Positions 18,298-26,391 of a DNA stretch of 64,000 nucleotides are shown piece after piece; the stretch's first letter is position 1, and each line of letters starts with the position of its first letter. The DNA is from Sphingobium xanthum. GTDB taxonomy: Bacteria; Pseudomonadota; Alphaproteobacteria; Sphingomonadales; Sphingomonadaceae. Where the stretch lies: assembly GCF_019737615.1 (NCBI RefSeq), contig NZ_JAHKKS010000001.1, positions 310,001 to 374,000 on the forward strand. The letters are read 5' to 3'. The translations under genes and the position numbers were made by a program. The notes under the pieces are model-generated. The model was given only the letters and a program-made list of their open reading frames with translations, was not told the origin of the DNA and did not search any database.

Positions 18298-20364
18298 TCA
18301 ATTTCCCGTGCGTGTGCCCACGATGACGCCGGTCAGATAAGCCGCATTGGCGCCCGGGGCCGAGCCGCTATCGGTGTTCTCGGTCTGCATGCCGAAGCTG
18401 CCGCCGATTTCCGATGCGGTCGGGCCGTAGAGCGCGCCCTGGAAATAGCCCAGATAGGCATTGCTGCCGTTCACGATGTCGGCATTCAGGCCGGCATCGA
18501 GGTCGATCGCGCCGCGGGCGAAGGTGAAGCTGCCGAAATTGCGCGTCGATCCATCGGCGAGGCTCGTGCCGACCGGGCTGATCGATCCGGTGAAGCTGCT
18601 GTTGCCGAAATCGAGGGCGAAATTCGCGGTTCCGGCCAGCGAGTAGAGCGCGCCGCCGTTGAAGCGGTTCGCCGTGCCGCGGATGATGCCGACATAGGTG
18701 CCGGTGCCGCTGGGAATCTGGAAGCCGTTGGTGCGGATGCCATAGGTGAACCAGCGATCGAGCTTGTCGCTGCCCGCCGCCTGCAGCCGTTCCCAGTGGC
18801 CGAAGCTCGCATAAGTGAGTGCGATGGTCGAGTTGCCGCTGCCCGCCTTGTTGAGCGAGAGCTTGTAGGTGAGGCCGTCCATCGCGGTCATCCGATAGAC
18901 GGCGAGCGCATCGGTCGTCTCGCCCGCGACCAGATTGGCCGGAGTGAAGCTCGTGTCGATGCTGCGCGCGCTGTCCACATAACGATAGCTCTGCGTGGAG
19001 GCAGCATAGCGAAGCTCGGCCTCGGCGCGCAGATCGTCGAAGCCCGTCGCGCTGTTGCCCGTGCCGAGATCGGTGAAGCCGACCTGGCTGAACTGATGCT
19101 CGAACAGGTCGTCATAGACCAGCGCCGTCAGCGTCGTGTTGAGGCCCGCGACGGTCGCGTCCTCGCGACCGATCAGATAGCCGGCCGCCGCTTCGCCATC
19201 CGCGCTGCGCAGATACCATGTGGCGCCGACTTCCTCGGCGTCGGGGCCGTAGAAGCGCCCGTCCCACCCGCCGGTGAAGCGCTTGCCGTCATCCATGAAG
19301 AAGGCGCCGGTGAAATCGTTCGTCGTGCTCGAAAGCGCGCCGGAGCCGAAATAGACGCCGATGCTCTTGATGAGCCCGGTCTCCACGTCGATGCTCGTGA
19401 GCACGCCGCTGCTGGTGAGCGATCCGCCCAGGAAATCGACCTGCATCGTGCCGCTGCCGGCCATCGCATAGGGGGCGTCCATTGCGCGGGCGCCGACCAG
19501 GCTCACGGCGTAAAGGCCGGTGCCGCTGCGCACGAGCGCATTGTCGGGCGTCTCGACGCCATAAGTGAAGGGGTCATAGCTGAAGTCGAGCTGATCGCCG
19601 GAGATCGTGGCGCGCTCCCAGGCGCCGCCGGATACATAGCGATAGGTGAGCGCGCCGCTCGTGCCCGGCCGCGTCATGGTGAGCGCTTCGCTGGTCGCGC
19701 CGATCTTCTCGTAGCTGACGAAATCCGGTGAACCGGAGCCGACGAGATCCGCCGGCGCGAACGTTGCGGTGCGGCCCGCAGTCGTGATCGTGTAGCTCTG
19801 CGTGCCGGCATCATAGGCGATGGTGAGCGCGCCGGCGCCCGCCGTGCCATTCTCCACCGGACGCTCGTCGTCATAGAAGCGGCCGGAGGCATTGGCACCG
19901 TTGCTGGTGAACGTCTCGGTCTGGAGCGTTCCCATCAGGCTGCTGTTCGGACCGGTGACGTTCGGCGTGATCGGTGTTGGTGTCGGTGTCGGGGTAGGCG
20001 TGGGCGTCGGGGTTGGCGTGGGCGTCGGCGTCGGAGTTGGCGTTGGCGTTGGCGTTGGCGTTGGCGTTGGCGTTGGTGTCGGTGTCGGTGTCGGGGTCGG
20101 GGTGGGCGTCGGTGTCGGTGTCGGGGTTGGCGTGGGCGTCGGCGTCGGAGTCGGCGTCGGCGTCGGAGTAGGAGTAGGAGTAGGAGTAGGAGTAGGAGTA
20201 GGAGTAGGAGTAGGAGTAGGAGTAGGAGTAGGAGTAGGAGTAGGAGTGGGCGATCCGGCCGGTGTCGGCGTCGAGCCTACACCGCCTCCGCCGCCGCCAC
20301 CGCAAGCGGTGGTGCTAAGCAGGAGGAAAAGGGTGGGGGCGGCCCAATGCCTGTTGCGAACCAT
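18298..20364 (-). CDS. TbpB-like surface lipoprotein with Pro-Thr linker
   Basis: 688 aa from the ATG at 20364. The signal sequence ends in a lipobox with Cys21 (LSTTAC), followed by seven glycines. About 47 Pro-Thr pairs (residues roughly 38-131) form a stalk. The remainder holds two repeats of a transferrin-binding-protein-B-like handle/barrel domain. Diagnostic strands include [16 protein letters not shown] in the first and [19 protein letters not shown] in the second, each preceded by a TGAFFMDDG- or FTGSISPV-like strand. Predicted to be anchored in the outer membrane and displayed by the Slam-like protein encoded just downstream. Ligand unknown. The two domains could be two lobes as in TbpB. 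An earlier ATG at 20427 would bury the signal peptide. Confidence 0.85.
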   Translation of the reverse strand: MVRNRHWAAPTLFLLLSTTACGGGGGGGVGSTPTPAGSPTPTPTPTPTPTPTPTPTPTPTPTPTPTPTPTPTPTPTPTPTPTPTPTPTPTPTPTPTPTPTPTPTPTPTPTPTPTPTPTPTPTPTPTPTPTPITPNVTGPNSSLMGTLQTETFTSNGANASGRFYDDERPVENGTAGAGALTIAYDAGTQSYTITTAGRTATFAPADLVGSGSPDFVSYEKIGATSEALTMTRPGTSGALTYRYVSGGAWERATISGDQLDFSYDPFTYGVETPDNALVRSGTGLYAVSLVGARAMDAPYAMAGSGTMQVDFLGGSLTSSGVLTSIDVETGLIKSIGVYFGSGALSSTTNDFTGAFFMDDGKRFTGGWDGRFYGPDAEEVGATWYLRSADGEAAAGYLIGREDATVAGLNTTLTALVYDDLFEHQFSQVGFTDLGTGNSATGFDDLRAEAELRYAASTQSYRYVDSARSIDTSFTPANLVAGETTDALAVYRMTAMDGLTYKLSLNKAGSGNSTIALTYASFGHWERLQAAGSDKLDRWFTYGIRTNGFQIPSGTGTYVGIIRGTANRFNGGALYSLAGTANFALDFGNSSFTGSISPVGTSLADGSTRNFGSFTFARGAIDLDAGLNADIVNGSNAYLGYFQGALYGPTASEIGGSFGMQTENTDSGSAPGANAAYLTGVIVGTRTGN
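19972..20249. repeat. Hexanucleotide repeat tract encoding the Pro-Thr stalk
   Basis: About 278 bases of GGNGTN-type hexamers on the plus strand. The part at 19972-20164 is degenerate (GGCGTT, GGTGTC, GGGGTC units). The part at 20165-20248 is 14 tandem units, 13 of them exact GGAGTA. Changes by whole units keep the minus-strand frame of the lipoprotein and only alter stalk length. The exact block is the part expected to be unstable. Confidence 0.95.
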
Positions 20365-20607
20365 GGTCTCGGAAACTCCGGATTTGCGGGCGCACGCCGG
20401 TGCGCTGTCGATCCGAACCCTGCCCACATCATGCTTTAGGAAAAGTTACCGCGCCCCATTTTCCACCCGTCCGAGACGTCGCCGCACGCCGAGCCGAGTG
20501 AGATCAGGCCATGAAATGCATGCGTGCCTGTCCCGGAACGGCGCAGCTTTCCGTTAACCTTGTTTTAACCTTTTCAATTCGTTAACGCCCCGGTAACTCT
20601 TGCGGTC

Positions 20608-20799
20608 ATGAAACGAACATTGGTCCTGACGCATGAGGAAGCCCGGCATCCGTTCCGGCGCAGTCTCGCCCGCCACGTCTTCGTCGACGCGGCGAAGGAG
20701 CCGGCCCCGCGCGCCGCGCGGTCGGACGATCAGGACTGGAAGCTCTTCCTGTTGAGCTTTGCGGCTTTCTTCACGGTGGCTTACACGTTCATCGCCTGA
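20608..20799 (+). CDS. Small single-span membrane protein
   Basis: 63 aa of unknown function. A basic N-terminal region (MKRTLVLTHEEARHPFRRSL) is followed by a C-terminal hydrophobic segment (KLFLLSFAAFFTVAYTFIA), which would make a tail-anchored or single-pass protein. It stands alone between two minus-strand genes, downstream of an AT-rich stretch (20555-20600) that could hold its promoter. No strong ribosome-binding site is seen. Codon use is ordinary for the genome. Confidence 0.5.
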   Translation: MKRTLVLTHEEARHPFRRSLARHVFVDAAKEPAPRAARSDDQDWKLFLLSFAAFFTVAYTFIA

Positions 20800-20868
20800 G
20801 CGAGCGCACCGGCGTCGTCAGGCGTGATCTGATGCCCGGAACTTACCGAAATCGAAGAGGTTTGACGG

Positions 20869-22230
20869 TCAGCCCACCCGTTCCTGCTGCGGGCGGGAGA
20901 CATGGCCTTCCTTCTCGCAGGCGCGCTGCAGCTTGATGGCGAGCAAGGCGCAGACGAAACACATGCCGCAAACGATCAGCAGCGCATGCTGCGTGCTGAG
21001 CCCGGCGCCGGTCGCCGCCAGGATCACACCCGCGCCGAACACCATCGCGCCCGAATTGACGACATTGTTGGCCGCCACGGTCCGCGCCGTCTCGTCCTTG
21101 CGGACGGTGGTGGTGAGAAAAGCATAGAGCGGCACGACGAACATGCCACCGAACACGGCGATGCCGAACAGGGCGAAGAGGATGCGCCAGCTGTGCGGCG
21201 CCGCCAGGAAGTCCGAGACGGTGTAGAGCGCGCCGGCCGGCGCCTGTGTCCACCCTTCCGAGACGAACTGGAAGAACCAGACGAAGGCGGCCATCATGAT
21301 CACCGAGATGGGCGCATAGCGCGCCGAGACATGGCCCTGCAGCAGCCGGTTGATCGCGACCGAGCCGACCGCGACGCCGACCGAGAAGATCGCGAGGAAC
21401 ATGCTCGCCACTTCCTTGCTGGCCGTGAAATCGTTCTTCACCATCGGCGGGAAGATGATGATCAGCACCGTCGCGACCATCCAGAAGAAGCTGATCGACA
21501 TGATCGCCAGGAACAGCCGGCGGATGTGCATCGTGGCATAGATCAGGCGCCAGGAAGCGCGGAACGGGTTGTAATCGAGTACCAGCGGCGGACCGACGCG
21601 CGGCGCGGGCGGTACCATGCGGCCGGAGAAATAGCCGATGACGGCGATGACGAGCACGGCGATCGCGGCCGTCGCCGGATTGATCCAGCCGGCGACGATC
21701 GTGCCGGCAAGGATTGCGATATAGGTGCCCGCCTCGACCAGCCCCGTGCCGCCGAGCACATGGTCGGGCTCCAGATGCTGCGGCAGGATGGCGTATTTGA
21801 TCGGGCCGAAAAAGGTCGAGTGGACGCCCATGGCCGCCACCGCAACCAGCATGAGGCCGACGCCGATCATCGGATAGCTCTGCGACATCAGCAGCCCGGC
21901 CGCGCCGAACACCATGATCACGATCTCGGCGAGCTTTACGACGCGGATGATGCGCGCCTTGTCGATATTGTCGGCCAGCTGTCCCGAAAGCGCCGAGAGC
22001 AGGAAGAAGGGCAGAATGAACAGGCCCGTCGCGATGGCGTTGAAATAGCTCTCCTGCTGCGGATCCTGAAACACGACATAAGTCGCGAACAGGATCATCG
22101 CCGTCTTGAACAGATTGTCGTTAAAAGCGCCGAGAAACTGTGTGACGAAGAGTGGGAGAAACTTCCGGTGCGCCAGTAATCGCAGGGATGCCTGCATAAG
22201 TGCATCAACTCTTGTGGCGCGGCTGTCCAT
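20869..22230 (-). CDS. MFS transporter, LplT-like
   Basis: 453 aa with 12 predicted membrane spans. The N-terminal FVTQFLGAFNDNLFKTA motif is the hallmark of the lysophospholipid-transporter (LplT/Aas-type) branch of MFS. FFGPIKYAILPQHL in the fourth span region and DETARTVAANNVVNSGAMV near the tenth also match that family. In enterobacteria LplT flips lysophospholipids inward for reacylation. No acyltransferase is adjacent here, but pgsA, a phospholipid synthesis gene, is divergent 125 bases away. The start could also be the ATG 11 codons in (22197), giving MQASLRLLAH. The family call is solid, the substrate inferred. Confidence 0.88.
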   Translation of the reverse strand: MDSRATRVDALMQASLRLLAHRKFLPLFVTQFLGAFNDNLFKTAMILFATYVVFQDPQQESYFNAIATGLFILPFFLLSALSGQLADNIDKARIIRVVKLAEIVIMVFGAAGLLMSQSYPMIGVGLMLVAVAAMGVHSTFFGPIKYAILPQHLEPDHVLGGTGLVEAGTYIAILAGTIVAGWINPATAAIAVLVIAVIGYFSGRMVPPAPRVGPPLVLDYNPFRASWRLIYATMHIRRLFLAIMSISFFWMVATVLIIIFPPMVKNDFTASKEVASMFLAIFSVGVAVGSVAINRLLQGHVSARYAPISVIMMAAFVWFFQFVSEGWTQAPAGALYTVSDFLAAPHSWRILFALFGIAVFGGMFVVPLYAFLTTTVRKDETARTVAANNVVNSGAMVFGAGVILAATGAGLSTQHALLIVCGMCFVCALLAIKLQRACEKEGHVSRPQQERVG

Positions 22231-22355
22231 GCGCCGCGCGGGCCTTCTAGCCGTGAAATGAGTCAGAGAAAAGACGGCATCGTTGCGGCATTCGTCCCGG
22301 TTTCAGCCTCTTGTCTGCCCGCCCGGCCTGTGGCAGGCCAATCCTCGCCGTGTTG

Positions 22356-22919
22356 ATGCTCCTGCCCAATATCCTGACGCTCTCCCGCATTCTCGCGGTG
22401 CCGCTGCTCGTGGCGCTGCTCTGGCCGGCCGAGACCGGGCATGAATGGCGCCTCGGCTATCTGCTGGCCTTCGCGCTCTATTGCCTGATGGGCATCACCG
22501 ATTATTTCGACGGCTATCTGGCCCGCGCGCAGGGCACCGTTTCCCGGCTCGGGGTCTTCCTCGATCCGATTGCCGACAAGATCATGATCGGTGCGGTGAT
22601 CCTCATCCTGTGCTCCACGGGGGATATTCAGGGCCAGCATATCGTGCCCGCGCTCGTCATCCTTCTGCGCGAGATCGCGGTTTCGGGTCTGCGCGAGTTT
22701 CTCGCCGGCCTGCGCATCTCCGTGCCGGTCTCGCGTCTCGCCAAGTGGAAGACCGCTTTCCAGCTTATCTCATTGGGCGCGTTGATCCTGGCGGGCGGCG
22801 TGCCTCAATTCGCTTTCGTGAAGATCACCGGGCTGGTGACACTCTGGGCGGCGGCGGTCATCACGCTCATCACCGGCTGGGATTATCTGCGCGTCGGCCT
22901 CAAGCACATGAAGGCCTGA
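22356..22919 (+). CDS. pgsA: CDP-diacylglycerol--glycerol-3-phosphate 3-phosphatidyltransferase
   Basis: Makes phosphatidylglycerol-phosphate from CDP-diacylglycerol and glycerol-3-phosphate in the inner membrane. The CDP-alcohol phosphotransferase signature is complete in TDYFDGYLARAQGTVSRLG followed by VFLDPIADK (D-x2-DG-x2-AR-x8-G-x3-D-x3-D). It has several membrane spans and starts MLLPNILTLSRIL, the usual PgsA N-terminus. The ATG at 22356 gives 187 aa, typical of PgsA. A TTG at 22311 would add 15 atypical residues. moaD follows after three bases, so pgsA-moaD-moaE probably form one operon. Confidence 0.95.
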   Translation: MLLPNILTLSRILAVPLLVALLWPAETGHEWRLGYLLAFALYCLMGITDYFDGYLARAQGTVSRLGVFLDPIADKIMIGAVILILCSTGDIQGQHIVPALVILLREIAVSGLREFLAGLRISVPVSRLAKWKTAFQLISLGALILAGGVPQFAFVKITGLVTLWAAAVITLITGWDYLRVGLKHMKA

Positions 22920-22922
22920 GCG

Positions 22923-23183
22923 ATGGCGTCGCTCCGCATTCTCTACTTCGCCTGGGTGCGCGAGCGCATCGGGCAGGATGAGGAAGTGGTGGAGCGGCCC
23001 GCCGCTGGCGCGACCATCGCAAGCCTGCTCGATACGCTCGGCGCGGCCGATGAGGCGCACGCTGCCGCCTTTGCCGAGCGGTCGAGGTTGCGCGCGGCAC
23101 TCGATCAGCGCTTCGTGCCGCTCGATACCGAGATCGGCGAGGCGAGCGAGCTGGCGATCTTCCCGCCGGTCACGGGCGGCTGA
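22923..23183 (+). CDS. moaD: Molybdopterin synthase small subunit MoaD
   Basis: Ubiquitin-like sulfur carrier whose C-terminal thiocarboxylate donates sulfur to precursor Z in molybdenum-cofactor synthesis. The protein is 86 aa, with a beta-grasp pattern (LRILYFAWVRERIG at the start, ELAIFPPVTGG at the end) and the obligatory C-terminal Gly-Gly. It lies three bases after pgsA and one base before the moaE start, as expected for subunits made together. Activation would need MoeB, which is not in the window. Confidence 0.95.
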   Translation: MASLRILYFAWVRERIGQDEEVVERPAAGATIASLLDTLGAADEAHAAAFAERSRLRAALDQRFVPLDTEIGEASELAIFPPVTGG

Positions 23184-23184
23184 C

Positions 23185-23634
23185 ATGCCCGCCGTGCTGA
23201 GCGTGCGCGTCTCGACCGAGGATTTCGATCCCGGCGCGGAACTCGCCGCGCTGGAGGCGCTGCCCAGCGGCGCCGTGGCGAGCTTCACCGGCCTCGTGCG
23301 CAACGATGGCGGGCTGGAAGCGCTGCATCTCGATCATTATCCCGGCATGACGCAGCGCCAGATCGAGGAGATCGTCGCACAGGCGGCTGCGCGCTGGCCT
23401 CTGCTCGGCGTCACCGTCATTCACCGCCACGGTACGATGAAGGTCGGCGACCGCATCGTCTTCGTCGGCACGGTCTCCTCACACCGCGTCGCCGCGCTGG
23501 AAGCCTGCGCTTTCCTCATCGACTGGCTGAAGGTCTCGGCACCGTTCTGGAAACAGGAACTCCGCCGCGATGGCTCGCGGGGATGGGTCGAGGCGCAAGG
23601 TGCCGACGATGCGCGAGCGGAGAAGTGGCGCTAG
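23185..23634 (+). CDS. moaE: Molybdopterin synthase catalytic subunit MoaE
   Basis: Large subunit of molybdopterin synthase, 149 aa. Family features are GAVASFTGLVRNDGG at residues 31-45, the LDHYPGMTQRQIE segment, HRHGTMKVGDRIVFVG with the active-site Lys, and PFWKQE with the second conserved Lys. It starts at the ATG one base after the moaD stop (TGACATG). It forms the MoaD2-MoaE2 tetramer in the cytoplasm. The coding region ends before a run of lower-GC sequence. Confidence 0.95.
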   Translation: MPAVLSVRVSTEDFDPGAELAALEALPSGAVASFTGLVRNDGGLEALHLDHYPGMTQRQIEEIVAQAAARWPLLGVTVIHRHGTMKVGDRIVFVGTVSSHRVAALEACAFLIDWLKVSAPFWKQELRRDGSRGWVEAQGADDARAEKWR

Positions 23635-23710
23635 GGCCGGCTGAGGACCTAAGCCGACCAATTGCGTGCGTGTGGTGCTCTGCTATTTCCGTGTAGGAAG
23701 CTTTGTGGAT

Positions 23711-24151
23711 ATGGATTCCGAAATTATCGATAGGCTGCGCGCTACGATGTGGCGGCGCTCGGAGGTTGAGGAAAACCTTTTCGTCGAGACTGTCGAATCC
23801 ATCGCCTCCCCCCTATCGAAAGAACTCACTCGCGCCCTATTCGATACTTTTCTACCGATTGACGATTTCGGTTCACAGGAGAGCGTGAATGAAAGGCTGT
23901 CACTAGCCGAAGATCAAGTCTATTTCTGTGTTCTCGGAGAAGAGGTCGCAAGAATATGTGACAGGGCACCGGATCATGCTGATGATATTATCGTCAGAGC
24001 TGCCATATACTATCGTCCATTTCTCATAAATCTGATTGTTTCTCTCTCCGAGGAAGACAGGGAAAGTGTACTGCTATTCATGCGTGAGCGACTCTTCATA
24101 GAACCGGAAATTCGGCAGGTTGTTGAGCAGATCGGGGAGCGGGGCTGTTAA
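23711..24151 (+). CDS. Hypothetical protein, low-GC
   Basis: 146 aa, acidic, largely helical by eye (DSEIIDRLRATMWRRSEVEEN, EDRESVLLFMRERLFIEPE), with no signal peptide and no family recognised. The ATG at 23711 is chosen because GTAGGAAG lies upstream. A GTG at 23666 would lengthen it by 15 residues. GC content and codon use are clearly below those of moaE and ohr on either side, suggesting a separately acquired gene. It is isolated between moaE and the ohr terminator. Confidence 0.7.
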   Translation: MDSEIIDRLRATMWRRSEVEENLFVETVESIASPLSKELTRALFDTFLPIDDFGSQESVNERLSLAEDQVYFCVLGEEVARICDRAPDHADDIIVRAAIYYRPFLINLIVSLSEEDRESVLLFMRERLFIEPEIRQVVEQIGERGC

Positions 24152-24227
24152 GGAGTTTACTACCTCAAGTCATGTTTTCGCCCATCATTAGCGTACCTTT
24201 CATACTCGCGCACATTAAACGCACAAA

Positions 24228-24248
24228 CGGGCGACTCTAGGTCGCCCG
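24228..24248 (-). terminator. Terminator of ohr
   Basis: Perfect eight-pair stem CGGGCGAC against GTCGCCCG with a five-base loop. Read on the minus strand it is followed by TTTGTGCGTTT. It lies 16 bases past the ohr stop. Confidence 0.7.
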
Positions 24249-24264
24249 CTCATCGGTGTCCAAC

Positions 24265-24702
24265 TCAGGCCAGTTCCGCCACCTTCAACTGCACATCGAT
24301 ATTGCCGCGCACCGCGTGCGAATAGGGGCAGATCGTGTCGGCTTCGGCGATCAGCGCTTCGGCGGCGTCATGCTCCACACCCGGCAGCGCGATGTCGAGC
24401 GTGACGGCGAGGCCGAAGCCCTTGTCGGCGCGCGGGCCGATGCCGACCGTCGCGGTCACGGTCGTGTCGGCGGGGACGCGGGCGAGGTCCTTGTTCTGCG
24501 AGGCGGCGAACTTCAGCGCGCCGAGGAAGCAGGCGGCATAGCCGGAGGCGAACAGCTGCTCGGGATTGTTGCCCTGCCCGTTGCCGCCCAGTTCCCTGGG
24601 CGTGCCGAGCGTTACTTCGAAGCTGCCGTCCGCAGTGCGGGCCTTGCCGTCGCGGCCGCCGGTCGCGGTGGAGCTGGTCGAGTAGAGGATCTTGCTGGTC
24701 AT
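24265..24702 (-). CDS. ohr: Organic hydroperoxide resistance peroxidase Ohr
   Basis: Thiol peroxidase that reduces organic and fatty-acid hydroperoxides, using lipoylated proteins as reductant in characterised members. The protein is 145 aa of the OsmC/Ohr fold. The two redox cysteines are at the expected places, Cys58 in GYAACFLGAL and Cys125 in CPYSHAVRG. NPEQLFASGYAACF is the strict Ohr (not OsmC) signature. AAAGGA precedes the ATG. It is transcribed divergently from ohrR across an AT-rich region carrying operator-like palindromes, so it is probably OhrR-repressed. Confidence 0.96.
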   Translation of the reverse strand: MTSKILYSTSSTATGGRDGKARTADGSFEVTLGTPRELGGNGQGNNPEQLFASGYAACFLGALKFAASQNKDLARVPADTTVTATVGIGPRADKGFGLAVTLDIALPGVEHDAAEALIAEADTICPYSHAVRGNIDVQLKVAELA

Positions 24703-24744
24703 GTCTGGGTCCTTTCAGGGTCGTCGAGCGGAGTTAAAATCGAT

Positions 24745-24811
24745 CACGATTAAATCGTGTACGATTTATCTAGGTGAATTGCCTTCGGATGTCAACCTTG
24801 CGATTTAATCG
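24745..24811. promoter_or_regulatory. OhrR operator palindromes between ohr and ohrR
   Basis: Two related palindromes lie in the divergent promoter region: a perfect CACGATT-A-AATCGTG at 24745-24759 and CGATT-T-AATCG at 24801-24811, which continues as GTG. A further half-site, TACGATTTA, follows the first. The AT-rich core matches what MarR/OhrR dimers bind. The first site is about 45 bases from the ohr start. Confidence 0.7.
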
Positions 24812-24952
24812 TGTGCGATATATATTGGTTTTCGCTGTCCTACAGGCGCAGCATTTGGTAATTTTTATGTAATCAAGATATTGAAATTAAACATTTTTGT
24901 TCGTCCACATGGCGCATATGCGCGAAGTTAGTGAAGTTAGGAGCCGCAGAGC

Positions 24953-25423
24953 ATGACCCTTTCAGCTCAAGAGCCGCAGAAAAGCGAGGATGCCGGGCCC
25001 TTCGACCGCTTCCTCTGCTTTGCCGCCTATTCGACCAGCCTGGCGTTCAATCGCCTCTACAAGAGCGTTCTGGACGATCTCGGCCTGACTTATCCGCAAT
25101 ATCTCGTCATTGTCGCGCTTCTGCACCGCGACCGACAGGCGGTCAGCGAGCTTGGTGACGCGCTGTTCCTCGAGTCGAACACGCTGACGCCGCTCATCAA
25201 GCGCCTCGAAGCCGCCGGGCTGGTGACGCGCCAGCGCGACAGCGCGGACGAGCGCGTCGTGCGTGTCTCCCTGACGGCGCAGGGCAGGGGCCTTGCCGAT
25301 CGCATTGCCTGCGTCCCGACCGATATCCTCAAGGCGACGGGCATGAGCATCGAAGAACTCGGTGCGCTCCAGCAGGGCCTGATGAAGCTCGGCGACAATC
25401 TGCGCGCGAGTCAACGCGACTGA
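24953..25423 (+). CDS. ohrR: MarR-family organic peroxide sensor OhrR
   Basis: Repressor of ohr that is released when its reactive cysteine is oxidised by organic peroxide. The protein is 156 aa. The N-terminal FLCFAAYSTSLAFNRLYK contains the sensing Cys22. LTYPQYLVIVAL and a winged helix-turn-helix with LESNTLTPLIKRLEAAGLV plus the wing RDSADERVVRVSLT follow. A second cysteine (IACVP, about residue 121) may make this a two-Cys-type sensor. ATG with AGGAG upstream. Its stop is two bases from the stop of the convergent oxyR. Confidence 0.94.
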   Translation: MTLSAQEPQKSEDAGPFDRFLCFAAYSTSLAFNRLYKSVLDDLGLTYPQYLVIVALLHRDRQAVSELGDALFLESNTLTPLIKRLEAAGLVTRQRDSADERVVRVSLTAQGRGLADRIACVPTDILKATGMSIEELGALQQGLMKLGDNLRASQRD

Positions 25424-25425
25424 TG

Positions 25426-26352
25426 TCAGGCTGCGACCGCCTCGCGCTGCCGGACGGCAGCATTGCGGAGAATGTCCGCCATCAGCCGAAAGTCGGCCTC
25501 GCGCGGCGAATTGCGGCGCCAGATGAGCGCGATCTCGCGATGCGCACTGGGCGAGCGGATCGGCCGGGCGACGATGTCCGTATTGGCGAGGATGCCGCCA
25601 CGGATCGCCATTTCGGGCAGCAGGGTAAGGCCCAGCCCATTATCGACCATCTGAACGAGCGTGTGCAGCGATGTGCCGGTGATCGTCGCCTCGCTGCGCA
25701 GCTCGGCCCGGTTGCAGGCGGCGAGCGCATGCTCCTTGAGGCAATGGCCGTCCTCCAGCAGGAGCAGCCGGTTGCCGTCGATCATGTCGGGCGTAATCTG
25801 CGCGGGCGGATCGCGCGGATCGTCCTTTGGAAAGGCGACGAAGAGCGCATCGTCGAACAGCACTTCCTTCTCGACATCGCCGCAGGGGAAGGGGAGCGCG
25901 AGCAGCACGCAGTCGGCATGGCCGTGGCGCAGGCTGTCGAGCGCGGTGTGGCTGGTCTCTTCCCGCAGATAGAGCTGCAAGGCGGGCCGCTCGGCGCGCA
26001 GGCGGGGCAGCAGGCTCGGCAGCAGGAACGGCGCGATGGTCGGGATGACGCTCATGCGCAGCTCGCCCGCCAGCGGCGTGCCGGAAGCCTGCGCGATCGC
26101 CGCCAGCTCCTCCGCCTCGCGCAGCACGCGGTGCGCCTTCTCGACGATGCGGTCGCCGAGCGCTGTGAAGCGGACGATGCGGCGGGTGCGCTCGACCAAA
26201 GTGACGCCGATCAGCGATTCCAGCTCGCGGATGCCGGCCGAGAGCGTCGACTGGGTCACGAAACAGGCGTCGGCCGCCCGTCCGAAATGGCCATGCTCCT
26301 TCAGCGCCACCAGATATTGGAGCTGTTTGAGCGTGGGCATGTAGATCGACAT
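25426..26352 (-). CDS. oxyR: LysR-type peroxide sensor OxyR
   Basis: Hydrogen peroxide-responsive activator, 308 aa. The N-terminal helix-turn-helix is at about 7-65 (LKEHGHFGRAADACFVTQST). In the regulatory domain the redox pair is Cys204 and Cys213 in EDGHCLKEHALAAC, the same nine-residue spacing as Cys199/Cys208 of E. coli OxyR. The TSLHTLVQMVDNGLGLTLLP segment is also OxyR-like. It starts at the ATG with GGGAAGGA upstream. It is convergent with ohrR, so two distinct peroxide sensors sit back to back. No catalase or ahpC is next to it in this window. Confidence 0.93.
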   Translation of the reverse strand: MSIYMPTLKQLQYLVALKEHGHFGRAADACFVTQSTLSAGIRELESLIGVTLVERTRRIVRFTALGDRIVEKAHRVLREAEELAAIAQASGTPLAGELRMSVIPTIAPFLLPSLLPRLRAERPALQLYLREETSHTALDSLRHGHADCVLLALPFPCGDVEKEVLFDDALFVAFPKDDPRDPPAQITPDMIDGNRLLLLEDGHCLKEHALAACNRAELRSEATITGTSLHTLVQMVDNGLGLTLLPEMAIRGGILANTDIVARPIRSPSAHREIALIWRRNSPREADFRLMADILRNAAVRQREAVAA

Positions 26353-26391
26353 TGATCGTCCTTCCCGATGGTTCGAGAAGAAATAAGTGAC

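Noticed and set aside
18094-19731. 545-residue plus-strand frame opposite the Slam/TbpB-like genes
   Set aside because: Antisense to two genes with clear signal peptides and domains. Composition is that of a mirrored high-GC frame.
19972-20249. CRISPR-like appearance of the repeat tract
   Set aside because: Units are contiguous hexamers with no spacers and no cas genes nearby. It is a coding microsatellite.
19871-20557. Frames encoding Ser-Tyr, Asp-Ala or Gly-Val repeats across the hexamer tract
   Set aside because: These are other-frame or antisense readings of the GGAGTA/GGNGTN microsatellite. Only the Pro-Thr frame lies within a gene with a lipobox.
20902-22179. 425-residue plus-strand frame opposite the MFS transporter
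   Set aside because: Rich in Arg/Asp/His/Glu, the usual antisense of membrane spans, with no domain.
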